Source: GCA-003244245 sp050699635
GTDB lineage: Bacteria > Actinomycetota > Actinomycetes > Mycobacteriales > Pseudonocardiaceae
Reading direction: 5' to 3'
Assembly (NCBI GenBank): GCA_050699635.1
Contig: JBOHFK010000004.1
Span: 49,174 to 113,173, forward strand
Length of the DNA stretch: 64,000 nt
Made by a program: the position numbers and the translations under genes. The notes under the pieces were generated by a model that saw nothing but the letters and a program-made list of their open reading frames with translations, was not told where the DNA came from and ran no database searches. This document shows, one piece after another, positions 15,472 through 23,593 of this stretch. Numbering within the stretch: the stretch's first letter is position 1; each line of letters begins with the position of its first letter.

Positions 15472-17889
15472 TCAGTCACTGTCTGTGGGATCACCGCCCC
15501 TGATCGAGTACAGCAGACCATCGAGCTCATCGGGTTTGGCCAGGACCTCGCGGGCCTTGGAGCCCTCGGATGGGCCCACCACGCCCCGGCTCTCCAGCAG
15601 ATCCATCAGCCGCCCCGCCTTGGCGAAACCGACCCGCAGCTTGCGCTGCAGCATCGACGTCGAGCCGAACTGCGAGGTCACCACGAGCTCGGCGGCCTGC
15701 AGCAGGACGTCCAGATCATCACCGATGTCCGGATCCACCTCTTTGTGTTCACCCGGCTTGGCCGCGGTGACCCCGTCGGTGTAGTCCGGGGTGGCCTGCT
15801 CCTTGGTATAGGCGACGACCTTGGCGATCTCGGCGTCCCCGACGTAGGCACCCTGGATGCGCACCGGCTTGGACGCGCCCATCGGCAGGTACAGCCCGTC
15901 GCCCATGCCGATCAGCTTCTCCGCGCCGGGTTGATCCAGGATCACCCGGCTGTCGGTCAGCGAGGAGGTGGCGAAGGCCAGCCGGGACGGCACGTTGGTC
16001 TTGATCAGCCCGGTGACCACGTCGACGCTGGGACGCTGGGTTGCCAGTACGAGGTGGATCCCGGCGGCCCGGGCCTTCTGGGTGATGCGGACGACGGCGT
16101 CCTCGACGTCGCGTGGCGCGGTCATCATCAGGTCAGCGAGCTCGTCGACGATCGCCATGATGTAGGGGTAGGGGCGGTACTCCCGCTGTGAGCCGGGGGG
16201 CGCCACGATCTCGCCGCTGCGCACCTTGGCGTTGAAATCATCGACGTGGCGCACCCGGGCGGCCTGCATGTCCTGGTAGCGCTGCTCCATCTCCTCCACC
16301 AGCCAGGCCAGCGCCACAGCCGCTTTCTTCGGCTGGGTGATGATCGGGGTGATCAGGTGCGGGATACCCTCGTACGGGGTGAGCTCCACCATCTTCGGGT
16401 CGATGAGGATCATGCGCACCTCGTCGGGGGTGGCCCGGGCGAGCAGCGAGACGAGCATCGAGTTCACGAAGCTGGACTTGCCCGAGCCGGTGGAACCGGC
16501 CACCAGCAGGTGCGGCATCTTGGTCAGGTTCGCGGTGACGAAGTTTCCCTCGATGTCCTTGCCCAGCCCGACCACCATAGGGTGCTGATCCCGCCTCGAC
16601 GTGGGCGAGCGCAGCACGTCACCGAGCCGCACCATCTCCCGGTCGCTGTTGGGGACCTCGATACCCACCGCCGATTTGCCGGGGATCGGGGCCAGCAACC
16701 GCACGTTGTCGGTGGCTACCGCGTAGGCGATGTTGCGGGTCAGCTGAGTGATCTTCTCGACCTTGACCCCGGGGCCCACCTCCACCTCGTAGCGAGTCAC
16801 AGTCGGTCCCCGGGCAAACCCGGTGACCTGGGCGTCCACCGAGAACTGATCGAGGACACCGGTGATGGCCTCGATCATCACGTCGTTGGCCTTGCTGCGG
16901 GCTTTCGGCGGGTCACCCTTGACCAGCAGGTCAGGCGGTGGCAGCAGGTAGTCGCCCTCGACGACCCGGTGCACGGTCATTGGGGAGCTAGGCTTGGTCT
17001 CCGGCTTCGGCGCTGCGGCCGGCGGAGTCGGTGACGCGTCGGTACCGTCCGCTGTGGGGCTGGTTTCCGGCGTCTGGGTTTCTGGCGTTTGGGCAGCCTG
17101 CCGCCGCCGCGCGGGCCGGCGCAGCCGGGTGTTGGCGGGATCAGCCTCCGTGACCGGACTATCGGTATCAGCGGTGCCGGGGTCCTGATCTGGCAGCACC
17201 CCGCATAGCCGGCGGATCCGGTCGGGCACCGCTGCGACTGGGGTCCCCGTCAAGAGCAGCAGTCCGTAGGCGGCCAGCAGTGCCAGCAACGGTGCCGCCA
17301 CCCAGACCGTGAACCCCTCGACCAGCGGGTCGGCCACCAGGAATCCCACCGCTCCGGCGGCCCTGGACCGTCCCAGCCCATCCCCGGGCGAGCCAGCCCC
17401 GAGATGCCACAGACCAAGCATTCCCAGCGTCAGCAGCAGCGTTCCGACGGTGCGGCGAGGCCGCGCCGCCGGATCTGGCTCGGTTCGCATGAGGGCCACC
17501 CCGACCCCGGCGAGCACCAGCGGCAGCCCCACCGATGCGGTACCGAACAGGGCACTCAACGCCTGCTGGAGGCCGGCACCGACCGGCCCCCCGGCGGCCC
17601 ACCACACCGCCGCGGCGGCAACCACCGCGAGCGCGATCAAACCAAGCGCGAGACCATCCCGGCGGTGTTCCGGCTCAAGTTCCCGAGTCCTTCCCAGCGT
17701 TCGGGCAATGCCGCCGACGCCGCGGGCCAGTAGCGACCACGCCGCGGCCACACCGCCACCGCTTCGGCCTCGTGCCCTACGGGGCGTTGACCGACGAGCT
17801 GGGGGCCGGGGCTTGGGGCGCGGATCTGGCCTGCTCCCTGAGTTTCGGGACCGTCCATTCGTAGCCCTCGCCGACGTCTGCCCTGCCAT
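15472..17889 (-). CDS. ftsK: DNA translocase FtsK/SpoIIIE
   Basis: 805 residues. A basic N-terminus and four transmembrane helices (about residues 75-225) are followed by a Pro/Thr-rich linker. The hexameric motor has Walker A GSTGSGKSSFVNS, Walker B RMILIDPKMVELTPYEGIPHL (read in two parts) and AIVDELADLMM. The C-terminal gamma winged-helix domain (LLQAAELVVTSQFGSTSMLQ) recognises polar chromosome motifs. It segregates chromosome ends at the septum. The ATG at 17889 is taken; a GTG nine bases upstream is also possible. RNase J lies upstream on the same strand across a 405-bp gap. Confidence 0.96.
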   Translation of the reverse strand: MAGQTSARATNGRSRNSGSRPDPRPKPRPPARRSTPRRARGRSGGGVAAAWSLLARGVGGIARTLGRTRELEPEHRRDGLALGLIALAVVAAAAVWWAAGGPVGAGLQQALSALFGTASVGLPLVLAGVGVALMRTEPDPAARPRRTVGTLLLTLGMLGLWHLGAGSPGDGLGRSRAAGAVGFLVADPLVEGFTVWVAAPLLALLAAYGLLLLTGTPVAAVPDRIRRLCGVLPDQDPGTADTDSPVTEADPANTRLRRPARRRQAAQTPETQTPETSPTADGTDASPTPPAAAPKPETKPSSPMTVHRVVEGDYLLPPPDLLVKGDPPKARSKANDVMIEAITGVLDQFSVDAQVTGFARGPTVTRYEVEVGPGVKVEKITQLTRNIAYAVATDNVRLLAPIPGKSAVGIEVPNSDREMVRLGDVLRSPTSRRDQHPMVVGLGKDIEGNFVTANLTKMPHLLVAGSTGSGKSSFVNSMLVSLLARATPDEVRMILIDPKMVELTPYEGIPHLITPIITQPKKAAVALAWLVEEMEQRYQDMQAARVRHVDDFNAKVRSGEIVAPPGSQREYRPYPYIMAIVDELADLMMTAPRDVEDAVVRITQKARAAGIHLVLATQRPSVDVVTGLIKTNVPSRLAFATSSLTDSRVILDQPGAEKLIGMGDGLYLPMGASKPVRIQGAYVGDAEIAKVVAYTKEQATPDYTDGVTAAKPGEHKEVDPDIGDDLDVLLQAAELVVTSQFGSTSMLQRKLRVGFAKAGRLMDLLESRGVVGPSEGSKAREVLAKPDELDGLLYSIRGGDPTDSD

Positions 17890-18086
17890 CTTCCACACGC
17901 TGGCCCGCCTGCCCCTTTCCCCATATCAGCCAGCACCACCACACCAGCTGCTATAGGCAGATAGATCACGATGGTCCGCCAGTTCCCCATGGTTGCGCGC
18001 AACGGGATGATGGCGGTCACGACACGCCGACGCCGGCCCCCGCGCCTGGCCCGCTGAACCCGCTTGGCTCAGCGGGGTGCGGGCAC

Positions 18087-18185
18087 TCAGTCCACGTCCG
18101 AGATCCGCTCCAATCCGGCGACGAGCACCTCGAGCCCGAATTCGAAGCGTTCTTCACCACCGAACCGACCAACCACCTCAAGGCC
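18087..18185 (-). pseudogene. Fragment of a TetR-type regulator C-terminus
   Basis: A 32-codon frame after an in-frame TAG reads GGEERFEFGLEVLVAGLERI and ends TGA at 18087. ERFEFGLxxLLxGLE is a typical end of TetR C-terminal ligand domains. No DNA-binding part is nearby. It is probably the scar of a lost gene; the match is short, so confidence is low. Confidence 0.4.
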
Positions 18186-18228
18186 CTAGAGACCGCTCTG
18201 CGCCACATCCTCGACCGCTAACCCACCA

Positions 18229-18272
18229 CCCGGCGTGTCGCTCCCTAGTGCCCGGTGTGTCGCTCCCCGGTG
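18229..18272. repeat. Two 22-bp direct repeats (CCCGGYGTGTCGCTCCC)
   Basis: Copies at 18229-18250 and 18251-18272 differ at four positions. The core resembles the degenerate repeats at 4608-4663. They lie in the 405-bp gap between ftsK and RNase J, which otherwise holds only the TetR fragment and a half palindrome. Confidence 0.6.
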
Positions 18273-18297
18273 ATCGTTGAAGGGCACCCATTGGTCA
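18270..18297. repeat. Partial GATCAC-family element
   Basis: GTGATCGTTGAAGGGCACCC resembles the right half of the 46008-46068 element (GTCGTTGAAGGCACCCAAAC) and abuts the RNase J stop. No left arm is present. Confidence 0.4.
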
Positions 18298-20013
18298 GCC
18301 AACGGGCAGCACGGTGGGCACGATCATGGGCCGGCGCCGGTAGGTGTCGGCGACCCACCGGCCCACCACACGCCGCACCGCCTGAGCGATCCGGTGTGGG
18401 TCGGTGATCCCCTCCGCCTCGGTGCGAGCCAATTCCATCTCCACCAGCGGCACCACACCGTCGAGTGCCTTGGGATCGTCGGAGAACCCCCGGCCCGAGA
18501 TCGTCGGCGGGGCCACCGCCCGACCGGTCGCCGACGCGATCACCACCGTGATCGCGATGAACCCGCCTTCACCGAGGACGAGCCGGTCGGACAGCGTGGA
18601 CTCCCCCACATCCCCCACCGAGAGCCCATCGACGTAGACCTGCCCCACCTCGACCCGGCCGGTGATCTCCGCCCGGCCGTCCACCAGATCGACGACCACG
18701 CCGTCCTCGGCGATCACCACACGCTCCGGCGCCACCCCGGTGCGGACCGCCAGGGCAGCATTGGCCCGCAGGTGCCGCCATTCGCCGTGCACCGGCATCA
18801 CATTGGAGGGACGGATCGCGTTGTAGAGAAACAGTAACTCCCCGGCTGGGGCATGCCCGGACACATGCACCTTGGCGGTGCCCTGGTGCACCACCGCGGC
18901 CCCCAGCCGGGTAAGCGCGTTGACCACCCGGAACACCGCGGTCTCGTTGCCCGGGATGAGCGAGGAGGCCAGCACAACGGTGTCCCCGGAGCGGATCCGG
19001 ATCTGCCGGTGCTCGCCACGCGCCATCCGGGACAGCGCCGAGAGTGGTTCGCCCTGAGAGCCGGTGGAGACGAACAGCACCCGCTGCTCGGGCATCGCCA
19101 AGGCCTCCTCGAGGTCCACCAGCAGCCCCGGCGGGACCCGCAGCAGCCCGAGATCGACCGCAACGCTCATGTTGCGCACCATCGATCGGCCCACCAGGGC
19201 CACGTTGCGCCCGTTCGCCGCAGCCACGTCGAGCACCTGCTGTACCCGGTGCACGTGGCTGGCGAAGCAGGCCACAATCACCCGCTGGGTGGCCTTGCCG
19301 ATCACCGAGTCCAGCACCGGCCCGATGTCCCGCTCCGGGGTGACGAAACCGGGCACCTCGGCGTTGGTGGAGTCGATCAGGAGCAGGTCCACCCCTTCGT
19401 CGCCGAGCCGGGAGAACCCGGCGAGGTCGGTCAGCCGCCCGTCCAGCGGCAACTGATCCAGCTTGACATCACCGGTGTGCAGGACCAGCCCGGCCGGGGT
19501 GCGGATGGCCACGGCCAGCGCATCGGGGATGGAGTGATTCACCGCGAAGAACTCGCAGTCGAAGGGCCCGCAGCGATGCCGGGACCCCGCCGCTACCTGG
19601 ATCAGCTGCGGTTTCTGGTGGTGCTCGCGGCACTTCTCGGCGACCAGGGCGAGGGTGAACTGCGAACCGACCACCGGTAGATCGGGACGCAACCTCAGCA
19701 GGAACGGAACGGCGCCGATGTGGTCTTCGTGACCGTGGGTGAGTACCAGGGCCTCGATCTCGTCCAGCCGGTGCTCGATCGCCCGGAAGTCGGGCAGGAT
19801 CAGGTCGACGCCGGGCGCGTCGTCCTCAGGAAACAGCACCCCGCAGTCCACCACGAGCAGTGCCGCAGCGTGCTCGAAGACGGTCATGTTGCGGCCGATC
19901 TCCCCGATGCCGCCGAGCGCTACCGTGCGTAACCCACCCTCGGGTAGGGGCGGTGGCGCCGTTGTGGGCACGCCGGGCACGGGCAGTGGGGTACCGGTGG
20001 GGACCGCGCTCAC
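18295..20013 (-). CDS. rnj: Ribonuclease J
   Basis: 572 residues; metallo-beta-lactamase/beta-CASP nuclease with endo- and 5'-3' exo-activity. It has the zinc motif THGHEDHIGA, later GHAPAGELLFLYNAIRPSNV and PVHGEWRHL beta-CASP motifs, and a C-terminal domain. It works in rRNA maturation and mRNA decay. The GTG at 20013 overlaps the dapA stop by 4 bp, as in the conserved actinobacterial dapA-rnj pair. A Pro-rich 25-residue N-terminal extension precedes LRTVALGGIGEIGRN. Confidence 0.96.
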   Translation of the reverse strand: MSAVPTGTPLPVPGVPTTAPPPLPEGGLRTVALGGIGEIGRNMTVFEHAAALLVVDCGVLFPEDDAPGVDLILPDFRAIEHRLDEIEALVLTHGHEDHIGAVPFLLRLRPDLPVVGSQFTLALVAEKCREHHQKPQLIQVAAGSRHRCGPFDCEFFAVNHSIPDALAVAIRTPAGLVLHTGDVKLDQLPLDGRLTDLAGFSRLGDEGVDLLLIDSTNAEVPGFVTPERDIGPVLDSVIGKATQRVIVACFASHVHRVQQVLDVAAANGRNVALVGRSMVRNMSVAVDLGLLRVPPGLLVDLEEALAMPEQRVLFVSTGSQGEPLSALSRMARGEHRQIRIRSGDTVVLASSLIPGNETAVFRVVNALTRLGAAVVHQGTAKVHVSGHAPAGELLFLYNAIRPSNVMPVHGEWRHLRANAALAVRTGVAPERVVIAEDGVVVDLVDGRAEITGRVEVGQVYVDGLSVGDVGESTLSDRLVLGEGGFIAITVVIASATGRAVAPPTISGRGFSDDPKALDGVVPLVEMELARTEAEGITDPHRIAQAVRRVVGRWVADTYRRRPMIVPTVLPVG

Positions 20014-20915
20014 GCGAGGACCCCCGCCGCGACCAGCGCCGCGGTGATCGCGGTGACCTGACCTGGGTCGGCGGCGACCTGCGGCAGCCGGGGTTCACCG
20101 GCATCGAACCCGATCAGCCGCAGCGCGGCCTTGCCGAAGGCCACCCCGCCGACCATGGAGAAGGCGCGGATCAAGCTGAGCGTGGAAACATGGATCTCGC
20201 GGGCGGCGGTCGTCTCGCCGGCATCGAATGCGGTGATCATGCTCCGCAGTCGATCGGGCACGACATGGCCGATGACGCTGACGAATCCGGCGGCGCCCAC
20301 CGCCAGCCAGGGCAGGTTGAGCGCGTCATCCCCGCAGTAGAAGGTCAGGTCGGTGGCGGCGATGATCTCCGCGCCTAGGCCGAGGTCGCCCTTGGCGTCC
20401 TTCACCGCGACGATCCGAGGATGTTCAGCCAAGCGGTAGAGGGTCTCCCTCGCGATCGGCACGACCGAACGCGGCGGGATGTCATAGAGCATCACCGGCA
20501 GGTCAGTCGCGTCCGCGACAGCGGTGAAGTGGGCAACCAAGCCGGTTTGCGGCGGCCGGGAGTAGTACGGGGTCACCACCACGAGACCGTGGGCGCCGGC
20601 CTGTGCGGCCTGCCTGGCCAGCGTGACGCTGTGCGCGGTGTCGTAGGTTCCCGCGCCGGCCACCACGACAGCTCGGTCACCAACCGCCTGTACCACCGCT
20701 CGCACCAGGTTCGCCTTCTCAGCATCCGTGGTGGTCGGTGCCTCCCCGGTGGTGCCGTTGAGGACCAACCCGTCGCAACCTCGTTCCACCAGCTGGTGGG
20801 CGATTTTCTGGGCCATGTCCAGATCCAGGTCAGCGCCGGAGGTGAACGGGGTGACCATGGCGGTGAGCACCCGGCCGAAGGGCTGGCCGGACGCAGACGT
20901 CGGCGCGGTAGTCAT
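20010..20915 (-). CDS. dapA: 4-hydroxy-tetrahydrodipicolinate synthase
   Basis: 301 residues, TIM barrel of the DHDPS family. It condenses pyruvate with aspartate semialdehyde at the branch to lysine and diaminopimelate. It contains LVLNGTTGEAPTTTDAEK, the catalytic Tyr in VVTPYYSRPPQTGL and the Schiff-base Lys in RIVAVKDAKGD. Start ATG 20915. It is coupled to rnj by a 4-bp overlap. The pathway partner dapB is about 6 kb away on the same strand. Confidence 0.96.
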   Translation of the reverse strand: MTTAPTSASGQPFGRVLTAMVTPFTSGADLDLDMAQKIAHQLVERGCDGLVLNGTTGEAPTTTDAEKANLVRAVVQAVGDRAVVVAGAGTYDTAHSVTLARQAAQAGAHGLVVVTPYYSRPPQTGLVAHFTAVADATDLPVMLYDIPPRSVVPIARETLYRLAEHPRIVAVKDAKGDLGLGAEIIAATDLTFYCGDDALNLPWLAVGAAGFVSVIGHVVPDRLRSMITAFDAGETTAAREIHVSTLSLIRAFSMVGGVAFGKAALRLIGFDAGEPRLPQVAADPGQVTAITAALVAAGVLA

Positions 20916-20987
20916 GCCGCAGGACGCTACCGGTCAGTGCCGGACCCCTCGTCGGCCGAGGGGGCACTACAAACCCCGCCGGGCCTA

Positions 20988-21614
20988 CTACAGACCCCGC
21001 CGACTGCCCTGCAGGCCAGCCACGTCGGCCTGATCACCCTCGATGTCGACGGCGGTCGGCTCACGCCCATAGGCGTGCAATGTCAGTTCTTCGGGGGGGC
21101 CAACGACGGTGACCGATCGGTCCCCCCGCCGAGCGGTGCGCTCCAGCCCGCCAGGAGTGCGCAGCACCACGCCGACCGGCGAGTGCCGGTACAGCCCGCG
21201 CGACGCTACTGCGAGGAGGGACCACAGCGCCCCAGCGCGGCGCGGGTCGGCCGGGCGCGGTTCCCATCCCGTTTGGGCTCGGCGGACGTCTTCGTGGTGA
21301 ACGAAGAACTCCAGTGTATTGATCTTGTCGCGCAGGCCGGGCAGGCCAAACGGTGACCACCAGGGCGGCCCACCGCGGACCAGATCAACGAGGTCGGCCC
21401 AGGGCCGTTGGGCCACGCTGCGCTGCACCCGAGCGGTGTAGCCGGCCAGCACTGGCAGCAAGATCCCGGGCGCGGCGTCCGGCCGGCCCTCGCGAACCAC
21501 CAGATGCGCTGCCAGGTCACGGGTCGCCCACCCCGTGCACAGCGTCGGCGCGTCAGGGCCCAGCCGATCCATCAGATCACCCAAGGCACGCCGTTCGCCG
21601 GTCGCGACACTCAT
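20988..21614 (-). CDS. TIGR03085-family metal-binding protein
   Basis: 208 residues. It matches the actinobacterial TIGR03085 family of DinB/mycothiol maleylpyruvate isomerase-like four-helix bundles. Hallmarks are PTLCTGWATRDLAAHLVVREGRPD (split LCTGW..DLAAHL), the middle block LRDKINTLEFFVHHEDVRRAQ with candidate metal His, and the C-terminal TLHAYGREPTAVDIEGD. The His residues in AAHL and FFVHHEDV probably bind metal. The ATG at 21614 is preferred over an upstream TTG. Function is unknown. Confidence 0.85.
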   Translation of the reverse strand: MSVATGERRALGDLMDRLGPDAPTLCTGWATRDLAAHLVVREGRPDAAPGILLPVLAGYTARVQRSVAQRPWADLVDLVRGGPPWWSPFGLPGLRDKINTLEFFVHHEDVRRAQTGWEPRPADPRRAGALWSLLAVASRGLYRHSPVGVVLRTPGGLERTARRGDRSVTVVGPPEELTLHAYGREPTAVDIEGDQADVAGLQGSRRGL

Positions 21615-21629
21615 CGCCCCCAACGGTGT

Positions 21630-22049
21630 TCACCCTTCCCGGTCTGGCCCCGCCGATGCCAGCTCGATCTGCATGAGCACCCGAGACTCGCGTTGCATCG
21701 CCGCCCGGTAATCATCCCAGTCCGGATGTTCACCGGAGATTCTGCGGTAATAATCCACCAGTCCGTCCATCGCCTCGGGCAGGTCCACGATCCGCACCGA
21801 GCCACTGACCTGTATCCAGCGGCCGTAGAACCCATCGGGCAGAACACACAACCAGGCTCGCGGATCCCGACGCAGATTGCGCACCTTGAACGCTGTCTCC
21901 CGGCTGCTCACCACTACCCGTCCTAGGCCGTCGATCGCGGCCCCGACGGGGGACATCTGCGGGGTGCAATCCCGGCGCATAGTGGCCAAAACCGCATGGT
22001 GCTGCTTGGCGATCACCGCCCGCGCCTCGTCCAGATCCATGCCTGTCAC
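21630..22049 (-). CDS. Pyridoxamine-phosphate-oxidase-like (PPOX) flavin/F420 protein
   Basis: 139 residues, split-barrel fold. QHHAVLATMRRDCTPQMSPV, VVVSSRETAFKVRNLRRDPRAWLCVL and WIQVSGSVRIVDLPEA are the standard PPOX blocks that bind FMN or F420. In actinobacteria such proteins are mostly F420-dependent reductases; the cofactor cannot be fixed from sequence alone. Its GTG is 5 bp after the thyX stop, so it is probably cotranscribed with thyX. An internal ATG (22040) is an alternative start. Confidence 0.85.
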   Translation of the reverse strand: MTGMDLDEARAVIAKQHHAVLATMRRDCTPQMSPVGAAIDGLGRVVVSSRETAFKVRNLRRDPRAWLCVLPDGFYGRWIQVSGSVRIVDLPEAMDGLVDYYRRISGEHPDWDDYRAAMQRESRVLMQIELASAGPDREG

Positions 22050-22054
22050 GCTAC

Positions 22055-22879
22055 TCAGCCCTCGGACACGAACGTGCTGGTAGCGATCTCGGTACCGTCG
22101 GGCAGAACGCAGATCTCAAAGTCGCTGAACACGTTGGGCGCGGCCTTATGCAGCTGGCGCAGGCACTCCACAGCCAGCGCCCGGATCTCCACATCGGCGT
22201 GTTCGGTGGCACGCATCGCGATGAAGTGGCGCCAGGCCCGGTAATTTCCGGTCACCACGATGCGCGTCTCGGTGGCGTTGGGCAGCACCGATCGGGCCGC
22301 CTGGCGGGCTTGCTTGCGGCGCAGCGTGGCGTTGGGCTCATCGGCGAAGTGCTTCTCCAACCCAGCGAGTAGATCGTTATAGGCCTGCCGGCTGGCGCGA
22401 GCCGCAGCGTGGAAGCGCTGGTGAAGTTCGGGATCATTGGCGATGACCTCCGGCTCGACCATGGCGGCGGTCCGCTCCGGCACATAGCGCTGGGACAATT
22501 GTGAATAGGAGAAGTGCCGGTGCCGGATCAGCTCGTGGGTCAACGACCGCGACACACCGGTGAGGTAGAAGCTGACTGTGCCATGCTCGAGCACCGAAAG
22601 GTGACCGACCTCGAGGATATGCCTCAGGTAACCGGCGTTCGTTGCGGTCACCGGATTCGGCTTGCGCCAGGACTGGTAGCAGGCCCGCCCGGCGAACTCC
22701 GCGAGTGCCTGCCCGCCGTCGGCGTCGGTGGACCACGGAACATCCGCGGGCGGGAAGAACTCGGTCTTGGCGACGAGTTGGACCCGCAAGCACACAGTCT
22801 CGACGCCTGCGTCGCTTACCGGGGTCTCTGTTGCAGCGGTATCGCTCACTTTGGCATCAACTCCATCAGGTTGGCTCAC
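22055..22879 (-). CDS. thyX: FAD-dependent thymidylate synthase
   Basis: 274 residues. The ThyX motif RHRxxSxxxxSxR is present as RHRHFSYSQLSQRY, together with HILEVGHLSVLEHGTVSFYL and QARQAARSVLPNATETRIVVTGN (in two pieces). It methylates dUMP to dTMP using methylenetetrahydrofolate and FADH2. The GTG at 22879 has GGGAGAGGAG upstream. Relative to short ThyX proteins it has a roughly 30-residue N-terminal extension. The promoter region is shared with the divergent ribbon-helix-helix gene. Confidence 0.95.
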   Translation of the reverse strand: MSQPDGVDAKVSDTAATETPVSDAGVETVCLRVQLVAKTEFFPPADVPWSTDADGGQALAEFAGRACYQSWRKPNPVTATNAGYLRHILEVGHLSVLEHGTVSFYLTGVSRSLTHELIRHRHFSYSQLSQRYVPERTAAMVEPEVIANDPELHQRFHAAARASRQAYNDLLAGLEKHFADEPNATLRRKQARQAARSVLPNATETRIVVTGNYRAWRHFIAMRATEHADVEIRALAVECLRQLHKAAPNVFSDFEICVLPDGTEIATSTFVSEG

Positions 22880-22950
22880 GGTGCAGTACTCCTCTCCCAA
22901 CGCGGGCCTGGCGACAAGCGCCCGCAGCCTAGTGTGGCGCCAGTGGCGCC

Positions 22951-22988
22951 TTGACTGACGTCATTTGTGACGTCATAGTGGACGTCAT
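22951..22988 (+). promoter_or_regulatory. Triple GACGTCAT operator at the start of the RHH gene
   Basis: GACGTCAT occurs at 22957, 22969 and 22981, an exact 12-bp period; the first two are full TGACGTCAT. The last includes the start ATG at 22987. TTGACT at 22951 could be the -35. Tandem half-turn-spaced palindromes suit a ribbon-helix-helix autorepressor, inferred to be the encoded protein. Confidence 0.65.
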
Positions 22989-23553
22989 GGATCTCACACC
23001 GTATGTCAGCCAGCTGCGGGAAGACCTCACCGCCGCCGCGTCCGCGGGCGACGACCAGACCCGGCGCACTGCCGCGGTGCTGGGCGTTGCAGTGGAACCC
23101 GCAGCCCGCCTCGCCATCATGAGTGCCTTGTCCGACCTCGCCGCGGAGGTCACCGCGGCGTTGGAGGACCGAGTCGTGGAGGTGCGCCTCGACGGCCGCG
23201 ATGTGCGGGTCGCGGTGAGCCCGCCGTCCGCCGTCGGACCCGATGCCACCGGATCCAGCGCTACCGGACACGGTGCCGACGGGCCGTATGCGGAGGGCCC
23301 ACCACCCCCGTTCGAACCCGGGGCAGCCCCCTTCGGCGATACCGGTGGCGATATCCGGCGGATGACCCTGAGGCTGATCGACCAGGTCAAGGCCCAGGCA
23401 GAGCGGGCCGCGGCCGAGCAGGGCGTGTCGCTGAACGCCTGGGTGTCGCAGGCGGTGGCCGGCGCGCTGCGCGGTGAGCCGTGGAATGACCCGCGGTGGG
23501 GCCCCGGGGATCGTCGCGGCCGCAATCGGGTCCAGGGCTGGGTACAGGGCTGA
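22987..23553 (+). CDS. Ribbon-helix-helix (HicB/Arc-like) DNA-binding protein
   Basis: 188 residues, ATG 22987. The N-terminal helical part (DLTPYVSQLREDLTAAASAG) is followed by an acidic, Gly/Pro-rich linker (about residues 85-125) and a C-terminal RHH motif: DIRRMTLRLIDQVKAQAERA and SLNAWVSQAVAGALRG, as in HicB antitoxins. No HicA-like toxin is adjacent. The next gene, 40 bp on, is a DUF4097 protein, a pairing I recall from other actinobacteria. Three operator-like repeats overlap the start, suggesting autoregulation and possibly control of thyX on the other side. Confidence 0.8.
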   Translation: MDLTPYVSQLREDLTAAASAGDDQTRRTAAVLGVAVEPAARLAIMSALSDLAAEVTAALEDRVVEVRLDGRDVRVAVSPPSAVGPDATGSSATGHGADGPYAEGPPPPFEPGAAPFGDTGGDIRRMTLRLIDQVKAQAERAAAEQGVSLNAWVSQAVAGALRGEPWNDPRWGPGDRRGRNRVQGWVQG

Positions 23554-23593
23554 ACAACCTCGCACGGTTGAACGATCTCGTTGAGGAGACAAC

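Noticed and set aside
17637..18020. Minus-strand frame opening with a good membrane helix (WRTIVIYLPIAAGVVVLADM) upstream of and into ftsK
   Set aside because: After the helix it runs through the first 250 bp of ftsK in another frame as Arg/Pro-rich shadow sequence; no SD and no family. A short real protein would need a stop that is not there.
22987..23553. HicAB toxin-antitoxin system
   Set aside because: Only the RHH antitoxin-like part is present; the neighbour is a DUF4097 solenoid, not a HicA toxin.
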